64,000 nt of DNA from a virus. Made by a program: the position numbers and the translations under genes. The number at the start of each line of letters is the position of its first letter. Position 1 is the stretch's first letter. The notes under the pieces were generated by a model. That model had not been told where the DNA came from and ran no database searches. It saw nothing but the letters and a program-made list of their open reading frames with translations. Shown here piece by piece: positions 57,552-64,000 of the stretch. Location of the stretch: positions 1 to 64,000 of the IMG/VR virus record IMGVR_UViG_3300036861_000275; one strand, 5' to 3'.

Positions 57552-59320
57552 TAGGCTGTCCCTCCTAGGTTGAACACTGGCGCGGGTCGGCTAGCCGCGA
57601 GAGCGGCGCCACCTGCACCAGTGAAGAGCCCTGCGATGCCCTTAGCGGTGTCTGCCGCGTTCTGGCCACCTGCCTTGAAGGCTTCCAACGCCGCCTGATT
57701 CTGTAGCTGATTCGCCTGTTCCGCGGATCGGCCGGCTACATCCAAGCCAAGCAGTTCGCGGGCCGATGGAGCCGTAGCACCAATGGTCGTAGCCGTCGTA
57801 GCCAGCGGTGTCCGCCCTAAGCCTCCGGCGATGCCCTGCGCCTGACCGAGACGATTAGCTTGAACGTTCTCACCAAATTGAGCTCGCTGGAGCTCATTCG
57901 GCGCAAAGTTAGCTAGTCGTCCCTGGAATACGTTTTCCGGCTGAGTGATGTTGAACTGCCGGCGGCTTTGTTCCTGACCGGCTAGATTGACCAGGACTTG
58001 CTGTTTATACTGTTCCCGCCGGACCTGTTGACTCTCCCGCATCCTTTGGAGGGCCTCGATACCAACCGACGACGTCTCATAGGCAGGGCCCTGACTCCTC
58101 AGTAGATCATTACGTAGAGTCTGCTCTTCGATCTTGTACTGGCGGTCCAGTTCCGGTGTCGGCAGATTGCCAGCCAATACACTTCTTACCTGGGCCGCCA
58201 TGGCCTGCTGAATCGGATCTTCATATAGCGCCGGTGCGATGGTCTGGCCGGGCTGAGGCGCCGCGGCAAGCGTATTCTGGGTGGCATTGCTGAACAAAAG
58301 ACCAGATGCTAATGTCGGCGCCAGCCCAGCGGTTGGTCGCTGCAACCCCTGGATGTCCTGAACGGCCTGGATTCTGGCGGCGCGTTCGCCAGGGGCCTGT
58401 TCTTGCTGAGCCAGCAGTTCCCGTCCAGCAGCGCCAAGGGCAGCATCCGATACAGTCCTCTGGCCTGCGACAGCATTCTGAACGTTCGTCGTTAGATCGG
58501 ACGTCACGCCTCGAGGAGCGAACTGAGAGAGATTCTGTGGCGCTAGAGCATTCGCCACGCCCCCGGTACCGCCGGCTGGCATTGATGCGGCCAGAGATCC
58601 CGGGACTGTGCCGGGAGCGTTCTGAGCCCCAGCCAGCACGTTCTCGCCTATTCTTGTGGCCGGGGTTGTCACTGGCGTCGGAGTCTGGAGTTTAGGCGGC
58701 GTCGGAGCGAAGAGTCTGCCGGCAGCCATGCCGACTACACCGAGCCCAAGAGATGTCAGCGCGGCGATACCGGCTGAGCCGGTGGCAAACTCCCCCAGCT
58801 TTTGAATAAATGTCTTCTGTTCCGGTGTTGGTTTTTGAGTGCCAGTACCAGGACCTAAATCCAAGACTTTGCCGGTAGCCAAATCGACTAGCTGATGCTG
58901 CGCGTTTGTGCCGAGCGTATCCATGGCCGCATCTGTGGCGGCCTTTTCATCGGGCGTCAATTTGTTGAAATAAGCTTGGGTCTGGGCGGCTGCGTCCGCT
59001 TGACTCATCATCGGCTGCGACTGGAACTCTGGCTGTGTCTGGAATCCGCCCCCTACCGGCTGAGCAAGCGACGGGATATTGATCGGTCCTCCAGCCGTAG
59101 GTTCTCCGGTGGCGGAGGCTAACTCACCCGGACTCGGTGGAGTTGGGATATTGATGGGATTGACTGGTGATATGGAAGGGAAATCGGTGGCCGGCTGAAT
59201 GGGTTCTGCCGGTGGCGTCAAGTCAATGGGCGTATTCGGCTGTTCCCAGACCGGCGTGAAGTCTAGGGGTTGCCCGTCCTGAATGATGCCGCCAGTATCC
59301 GTCCAGTCCCATTCGGCCAC
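57551..59320 (-). CDS. Ejection-type virion protein
   Basis: 589 residues. N-terminal Pro-rich region (PIDLTPPAEPIQPATDFP...), a predicted membrane segment near residues 190-210 (GIAALTSLGLGVVGMAAG), then Gln/Ala-rich helical stretches with repeated NQxQA/QQE-type patterns and a Gly/Ala-rich end. Between the tail hub and the second ejection-type gene. Likely a pore or scaffold part of the ejectosome. No family recognised. Confidence 0.75.
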   Translation of the reverse strand: MAEWDWTDTGGIIQDGQPLDFTPVWEQPNTPIDLTPPAEPIQPATDFPSISPVNPINIPTPPSPGELASATGEPTAGGPINIPSLAQPVGGGFQTQPEFQSQPMMSQADAAAQTQAYFNKLTPDEKAATDAAMDTLGTNAQHQLVDLATGKVLDLGPGTGTQKPTPEQKTFIQKLGEFATGSAGIAALTSLGLGVVGMAAGRLFAPTPPKLQTPTPVTTPATRIGENVLAGAQNAPGTVPGSLAASMPAGGTGGVANALAPQNLSQFAPRGVTSDLTTNVQNAVAGQRTVSDAALGAAGRELLAQQEQAPGERAARIQAVQDIQGLQRPTAGLAPTLASGLLFSNATQNTLAAAPQPGQTIAPALYEDPIQQAMAAQVRSVLAGNLPTPELDRQYKIEEQTLRNDLLRSQGPAYETSSVGIEALQRMRESQQVRREQYKQQVLVNLAGQEQSRRQFNITQPENVFQGRLANFAPNELQRAQFGENVQANRLGQAQGIAGGLGRTPLATTATTIGATAPSARELLGLDVAGRSAEQANQLQNQAALEAFKAGGQNAADTAKGIAGLFTGAGGAALAASRPAPVFNLGGTA

Positions 59321-59334
59321 GAATCATCCCCCCT

Positions 59335-60879
59335 TTACGCGAGCACGTCTAGTCCGATATAGAGCTTCATTAGCGATACATCGGCCGCAGTTGTAGTCAA
59401 CCCGCTAAATCCCCAACGGTAGGCAATCCCTTTCAAACGCTTCGGCCTGGTGCGTCGCGGCGTGCTCTCGCCGAGAATGAATGGGAGCACCTGAGGCAGA
59501 ACCGCGGGCTGCTCCACCAGACTAAAACTGATGACTTGAGACTTCTGTCCATCCCGGAGCGCCGTGATGGTGTGGGTTGCAGCATTTCTAGGGTCATATT
59601 CGAGCTGAAGGAACCGACCGGCAGTCCTGCGGCCTACGGCCTGTCCTAGCACCGCAGCGAAGTCCGTATCCCACATGTTCCAGTAGAAAGTAAAAGCGGC
59701 GCCGTCCTGGCTCCTATTCGTGCGGTCCAGTTCCCATAGTTTCCCGTTAGCATCGGTCATGGCTGGGATCTCGAAGTTGCCGCTCTTCCGCATAAAAAGA
59801 GCCTCATTACGGTCACGGTCCGAATAGGACCACTTCTCTCCAATCTCCGCCACGTCCAGAACGTCCATGTGTATCCGGACATTCTTGGTTGTAAGACCGG
59901 CCTGATGGCATGCCAACATGGCAACAGCCTTCTGCCCGTAGTAGACGAGTTGCGCCGTGGCCAATTGCGCCAGATTGATCCGCTCCCGCATGAAAGCGCC
60001 CAACTTCTTCGCAGTGATGTCAGATGCCCGCACTGAACCTGACGCCTGCGTCTGGGAGATGAGATGCCAGCCGCCGGCAGGGTCTATAGATAAAACATCG
60101 TCCTCCAACCCGGTCACGTTATAAGGTCCGACGGCACCGGCAGGCCCGACTTGGGTTACGGTCCAGTTAGCCTCGGCCGCATTCCTGGTGTCTAACAGGA
60201 ACACCCCTCGAGGGAACTTCCATATGACCAGGAAGCCCTTGTATGACCACATTGCCGAGATATACTCGCCTACGCCGGGGAAGATAGGCCGCTGGTACGG
60301 GAATGTCAGGAAGTCCTCGTGATCCAGTATGGAGGATCGGTATACCCTGTCGCCGAGCGCGCCCCACAAGAAGCCGGCGTGCGCACAGAGACAGAACGGC
60401 TGATTGGCCCCAGACCAGTCTGCTGGAGGGTTAGAGATGGTAGTCATCACGGTGCCGTCGCCAGAGAGTACCCTGACCGCATTGACGCGGTCCGCCATGA
60501 ACAACTTCACGTTGTTCCCGAGCTGCTCGGCGCCACCCTTTACGAAGTGCGGTATCTGACCGGACGTCGTTAGACCCGAGACTAGAGCCGCGCTGTATGT
60601 ACCATTCCCGTCGTCTTTACGGACCGTGCCATCAGCAAACGCCGTCACGGTGCGCTGCTGTGTCTGGGTAGGGAAGTAGTCGAAGGATGCCAGCCCAGAC
60701 GAGCCTATAGCTACACCAAGCGACGCTGCGCCACCTTCAGTCCGGAGCGTGCGGTCTTCCATAGATACGTTTCTCAATAGGCGCGCTGACCCTAACGGCA
60801 CTCTATCGGCATTCCGAATGCCGTAGATACCGTCCTTGCCGAGAACCACCGGCACTATTAGGGTGTTTTCGTACGGCAT
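59335..60879 (-). CDS. Tail hub / DNA-stabilisation protein (P22 gp10-like)
   Basis: 514 residues, beta-rich throughout. YGIRNADRVPLGSARLLRNVSMEDRTLRTEGG opens it; LWGALGDRVYRSSILDHEDFLTFPYQRPIF near residues 173-203 is the type of motif seen in P22 gp10-like packaged-DNA stabilisation proteins. Later blocks (MWSYKGFLVIWKFPRGVFLL) fit a beta-propeller. It probably closes the head and holds the tail spikes. The assignment rests on fold-like patterns and position. Confidence 0.65.
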   Translation of the reverse strand: MPYENTLIVPVVLGKDGIYGIRNADRVPLGSARLLRNVSMEDRTLRTEGGAASLGVAIGSSGLASFDYFPTQTQQRTVTAFADGTVRKDDGNGTYSAALVSGLTTSGQIPHFVKGGAEQLGNNVKLFMADRVNAVRVLSGDGTVMTTISNPPADWSGANQPFCLCAHAGFLWGALGDRVYRSSILDHEDFLTFPYQRPIFPGVGEYISAMWSYKGFLVIWKFPRGVFLLDTRNAAEANWTVTQVGPAGAVGPYNVTGLEDDVLSIDPAGGWHLISQTQASGSVRASDITAKKLGAFMRERINLAQLATAQLVYYGQKAVAMLACHQAGLTTKNVRIHMDVLDVAEIGEKWSYSDRDRNEALFMRKSGNFEIPAMTDANGKLWELDRTNRSQDGAAFTFYWNMWDTDFAAVLGQAVGRRTAGRFLQLEYDPRNAATHTITALRDGQKSQVISFSLVEQPAVLPQVLPFILGESTPRRTRPKRLKGIAYRWGFSGLTTTAADVSLMKLYIGLDVLA

Positions 60880-60880
60880 T

Positions 60881-61105
60881 TTACTTGGCGTCCTTCGCCT
60901 TCAAAAGGAGCTCCACTTGAGCCTGTAGCCCCTCGATCTGCTTCAGGAGCCGGCTGATAACCTGAGCCGCTTCCGTCTCTCCGCGGGTCCGGCTGGCGGA
61001 GAGCTGGTCGAGCGCGACCTTGGCGGTACGCAGATTGTCCTCGCACGTGTCGGCGGCCCACGCCAAGCTGGGCCACAAGAGGAGCGCTACAAGGAGACGC
61101 TTCAT
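60881..61105 (-). CDS. Exported coiled-coil protein
   Basis: 74 residues from MKRLLVALLLWPSLAWA; ATG overlaps the tailspike stop (ATGA). The Sec signal ends AWA, then ADTCEDNL and a heptad-like helix (KVALDQLSASRT...VISRLLKQIEGLQAQVELLLKAKDAK). Probably a small periplasmic or virion-bound coiled coil; not a spanin by motif (no lipobox). Confidence 0.7.
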   Translation of the reverse strand: MKRLLVALLLWPSLAWAADTCEDNLRTAKVALDQLSASRTRGETEAAQVISRLLKQIEGLQAQVELLLKAKDAK

Positions 61106-63441
61106 GGCATCACCACCGTGGATTCGTGAACGTAACCCCCGCCCAAAAACGTGTCGAGCGCTTTCATCATCCGCTCCATGTCGATCCTGAGTTTGCGCCC
61201 TGTCGTGGTGTCGACCGAGTCGAAGATCCACTCTCGCGTGTAATGATCGTGAGGCGATAGGAGAGTGGCGCCGCCGGCAGCATCCATGACCCGCAGTTCT
61301 CCGGCCGTGGAGTATAGCGAGACGCCGTTAGCCAGAGTGCCGACCGGAGCCGTGCCGTCGAAGATATTCAGGCAATTGGTACAAGTCGTGGCCGATCGAC
61401 CGAATGTGCCGCCGATGTAGAGGCTCGATTCCGTGCTGTTTTGGAGATAGACCGAGCCCGTGTTACGCAACTCGAAGAGCGCGCTGCCACCGGTGCCGCC
61501 GAATGATAGGCCGGAACCGCCAGTGATGTGCCTTATCTGTAACGGGTTGTTCGTGCCGGCCGGGTCGACGAAAAACATCCATCCGTCACCGTTACCGACC
61601 ATAGCTAGCGCGGTGCGTCTAGCCGCTCCAGAACTGGCTGTCGAGTGAATGGTCAGTATCGGTGTGGAGGCTCCCGTGATGGTGCCAAGGTTGGCAGTCG
61701 TTTGTGCCACGAGGGCCTGATTGGTGCCGGATGACTTATAGTACGAACCGACTCGCAAACCAGCCGATGCTGACCCTACGACGGGAATCGTAGTCCCTGT
61801 AAACGTGTCTGTGATCATGTAGCTTCCAGCCGAGCGCAGCATGTCTCGCAGCATTACGCTCCCGGATGTATGGATAGCTACGGAGATATTCTGGTCCGTC
61901 CCGGAAAAAGTAAGCCCGTCCGCCATCAATTCCGTGTTGTTACCCAGGAAGACCCCGATGAGGCCGTTCTCCAGGTTGACTGTCTTCATGTGAATCCCGG
62001 AACCACCGGCGGCTTGATTCTCGACCCAGACGTTAGCTAGATAGGACGTCGTGGTTCCGTTGCTATTGGTTATAGACGTCCGTCTGATGAGGCCGTTGTT
62101 TGAAAACGTATTAACATAGATACCAATGGTATTGCGCGTGCCACCGTTTGCGGTACGCCAGAGCTCGCTGTCGGAGATGTCCCAGTTAGCGTTGTAGATT
62201 GTGGACGAGGTGTCCTGGAAAAGAGCCCCGTGAGTGATAAAGCCTCGGATACGCACCCGGCGTAGACCGGAATTCTCATTAGCCCGATCAGATCTAACGG
62301 CGATGTTAACTACGTGATTCAGGTTCATCTGGAGATCTTCCAGCCGCGTATTAAACGCCAGAGCGGTCCCGTTGGTGCTACCAAGCAAGACTGCCGGCGT
62401 CGAAATAGCTATAGCCGTCGTGTAGTGAAGTGTCGTCTGTTGTGGCCCGCGGCCGCGTAGCACGACGCCGTTCTGGATGATCAACTGTCCACTTACCACG
62501 CAGTCTCCGGCCGGCAAATCTACATAGTTACCGAAGCTCATATTACCGATCGTGTGGGCGGCTTTGACTAGGGCCGAGCGTATCGCAGCGGTATCATCGG
62601 TTGCGCCGTCACAACGGATGCCGTGGTCCGCAGCGTTAATCACATCATTCGTAGCAGGTGGAGTTAGGCCGAAGAGTAATGCGCGCACGTGGCGCGTACT
62701 CGAGCTCTGAGGGCCTGCGGTAGCGTGCAGAGCCACGGCAAAGGCGCCAGCCGGCGGCTGGCTCGAGGAGGCGTGATACCTCGTCGCCGCAGCCAACTTG
62801 GCCGTACCGGAAGTCACGAGATACGCCCCAACATGTACATCGGTGGACACCCCGATGTGGTGAATGCCGAAGAACGCGACCCGGCCATATGCAGCGTGGG
62901 CGATGCCCTCAAGGGCAACTCCCACTATCCCGCGCTGGGCGTAGGCGGTTGTGGTGGTTATCCTCGGGCCGGGAGTGTCCTGCGATGTCGCTGCCGGACC
63001 CAGGTAGTTAGCTAAGGGTGCTCCTGGGTCCAACGTGATGACGTCGCCGGCCGAGATCCCGCCTCCGGAGTGATTTTCTGCCCGCATAGCAGGCACGTAC
63101 CACTGAGAGACCTGGGCGCTATCCATGGCCTGGCCAAGGCGTAAAAGCAGACCGCGTAGCCCCTGGATTTCACCCGTCAGGGATGGGGTTAGATCGGGAT
63201 TCAATCCGACCTGGAGTGGCTGGCGCGTCGTCTGGAGAGCGGCTACAGATGTTGAATGGCTAGCCGTACAATCCGCGTTCGCATTGGTCACGCCGACAGT
63301 AGTAAAGGACGTCGTCAGGTCGCCGGCAGTCAATTGATCGCCGGTCTGCCAGGAGCGGAAGATCGAGCAGTTGCCGTTGACGGCCCATGCAACCCCTGGG
63401 AATAGTGTCAGGATGGCTAATACGAGCATAACCTTCTTCAT
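61102..63441 (-). CDS. Tailspike with pectate-lyase-like beta-helix and signal-like N terminus
   Basis: 779 residues from MKKVMLVLAILTLFPGVAWA; ATG overlaps the upstream stop (ATGA). Residues 1-20 look like a Sec signal (cleavage after AWA), unusual for a virion protein. HGIRCDGATDDTAAIRSALVKAA near 270-292 is the entry of the pectate_lyase_3 type beta-helix, followed by right-handed-helix-like repeats and a C-terminal Gly/Ser/Thr-rich part with a charged coiled end (REWIFDSVDTTTGRKLRIDMERMMKAL). It should bind and perhaps cleave a surface polysaccharide. The enzyme type is not clear. Confidence 0.8.
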   Translation of the reverse strand: MKKVMLVLAILTLFPGVAWAVNGNCSIFRSWQTGDQLTAGDLTTSFTTVGVTNANADCTASHSTSVAALQTTRQPLQVGLNPDLTPSLTGEIQGLRGLLLRLGQAMDSAQVSQWYVPAMRAENHSGGGISAGDVITLDPGAPLANYLGPAATSQDTPGPRITTTTAYAQRGIVGVALEGIAHAAYGRVAFFGIHHIGVSTDVHVGAYLVTSGTAKLAAATRYHASSSQPPAGAFAVALHATAGPQSSSTRHVRALLFGLTPPATNDVINAADHGIRCDGATDDTAAIRSALVKAAHTIGNMSFGNYVDLPAGDCVVSGQLIIQNGVVLRGRGPQQTTLHYTTAIAISTPAVLLGSTNGTALAFNTRLEDLQMNLNHVVNIAVRSDRANENSGLRRVRIRGFITHGALFQDTSSTIYNANWDISDSELWRTANGGTRNTIGIYVNTFSNNGLIRRTSITNSNGTTTSYLANVWVENQAAGGSGIHMKTVNLENGLIGVFLGNNTELMADGLTFSGTDQNISVAIHTSGSVMLRDMLRSAGSYMITDTFTGTTIPVVGSASAGLRVGSYYKSSGTNQALVAQTTANLGTITGASTPILTIHSTASSGAARRTALAMVGNGDGWMFFVDPAGTNNPLQIRHITGGSGLSFGGTGGSALFELRNTGSVYLQNSTESSLYIGGTFGRSATTCTNCLNIFDGTAPVGTLANGVSLYSTAGELRVMDAAGGATLLSPHDHYTREWIFDSVDTTTGRKLRIDMERMMKALDTFLGGGYVHESTVVMP

Positions 63442-64000
63442 GATCCGTACGCCCCCCTGTAGCCAGTTGGCGACTTGGTCTGGAGCCCATGTAGGCGCTG
63501 TTTCTCGTAAGCAATGCACGCCTCTATCATACGCTCAGCACGTGCCAAAGTGTCGTTCTCTCTACGGTCAAACTTCATACCGATGAGAATCGCTAAAGCC
63601 TTCACTGCTAGAGCCGGTCTCCAGAATGACGGTAGTGCTAATGTGGTCGTTCCCGAAGGATCATCGGGGACGAACGAGTACGGGTACTCGACCCGCTTCA
63701 CGCTGGTCGGATAACTGGACAGCCGTATCGTTCTTTGGCCGATTCGAGCAAAGTACTCTGGGATGTCGCTGGCGTGCGGTACCGGGAAGCTGGTCCGCAT
63801 GTATTCCTCGCTCTTGAGCGCCACGAACTTGCTGGTCGGATACCACAGGCCGTCCACGAAGAGCCCCAGGTCGGCGTTCAGCGTGTACTCGTCCTGGTAG
63901 ATCGTGCATGCCTGTCCGGCCGCTAGCGCTTCCTGAGCTACGTCCAGGGTGAAGGCCGTCTCATTGGCATTGTGTGCCGTGATGATCCCGTACCATTCCT
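63438..64000 (-). CDS. Partial head-tail connector/adaptor-like protein
   Basis: The frame is open from the window edge (starting near EWYGIITAHNANETAFTL) to the TGA at 63438, more than 185 residues. RTSFPVPHASDIPEYFARIGQRTIRLSSYP, then a helical end (FWRPALAVKALAILIGMKFDRRENDTLARAERMIEACIAYEK), resembles podoviral tail-accessory and adaptor proteins. Family not certain. It couples to the tailspike gene (ATGA). Confidence 0.6.
   Translation of the reverse strand, partial: EWYGIITAHNANETAFTLDVAQEALAAGQACTIYQDEYTLNADLGLFVDGLWYPTSKFVALKSEEYMRTSFPVPHASDIPEYFARIGQRTIRLSSYPTSVKRVEYPYSFVPDDPSGTTTLALPSFWRPALAVKALAILIGMKFDRRENDTLARAERMIEACIAYEKQRLHGLQTKSPTGYRGAYGS

Noticed and set aside
1-64000. Genome-wide TAG reassignment
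   Set aside because: TAG ends several firm genes (for example 19453, 20400, 32486, 37302, 39622) and tandem TAGs occur before a ribosome site near 37290. The structural genes are uninterrupted without reading TAG as sense. Only the local cases are reported.
1-64000. tRNA, rRNA, CRISPR array or integrase/attachment site
   Set aside because: No cloverleaf T-loop motif in a fitting context, no spaced direct repeats and no recombinase were seen on reading; the directionality-factor-like protein alone does not show a lysogenic life.

Overview
The window is part of a tailed double-stranded DNA phage genome, most likely a podovirus of a Gram-negative bacterium. The evidence is tightly packed genes with 4-base stop/start overlaps, a T4-type lysozyme beside small membrane proteins, a tailspike, a P22 gp10-like tail hub protein, three large ejection-type proteins and phage replication genes. 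There is no integrase, rRNA, tRNA or CRISPR array that I could see. Both ends cut through genes, so capsid, portal and terminase genes probably lie outside the window.

Layout. 0-11 kb (minus strand): small, mostly unrecognised genes, many encoding mini zinc ribbons, plus a HAD phosphatase, a phage metallopeptidase, an orphan DNA methyltransferase carrying a LAGLIDADG homing endonuclease gene in antisense, and a Fis-type DNA-binding protein. 11.2-15.3 kb (plus strand): a divergent operon from two sigma70-like promoters, with a DUF932 protein, an RMF-like protein, micro membrane proteins, Cys-rich miniproteins and a metzincin-type lipoprotein. 15.2-19.5 kb (minus): more small genes, two HNH endonucleases and a kinase-fold protein. 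19.5-35.4 kb (minus): a surface-sugar cassette with several glycosyltransferases, three NeuB-family synthases, two CMP-sugar cytidylyltransferases, a PseB-like dehydratase, a DegT aminotransferase, an epimerase and an acetyltransferase. This amounts to a nonulosonic (sialic/pseudaminic-type) acid pathway. 35.4-41.4 kb (minus): replication and recombination genes (initiator, helicase-loader candidate, nucleases, ParB-like protein, recombination directionality factor-like protein). 41.5-42.2 kb: two small plus-strand genes. 42.2-43.6 kb (minus): lysis. 43.6-64 kb (minus): virion genes, including one 3979-codon gene.

How the parts work together. The 3979-residue protein has the build of an ejected polyvalent protein. 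It has a pore or membrane-like C terminus and, ahead of it, a 2H phosphoesterase, a GNAT, a zeta-toxin-like P-loop kinase, an ADP-ribosyltransferase, a large polyvalent-associated domain and a RadC/JAMM domain. It could carry an enzyme set into the cell with the genome, before any phage gene is expressed. The sugar cassette could remodel the host surface or decorate the virion. Four promoters share a GGGTATTGA-like core and may form one regulon. Functions are read from sequence motifs only; no search was run.
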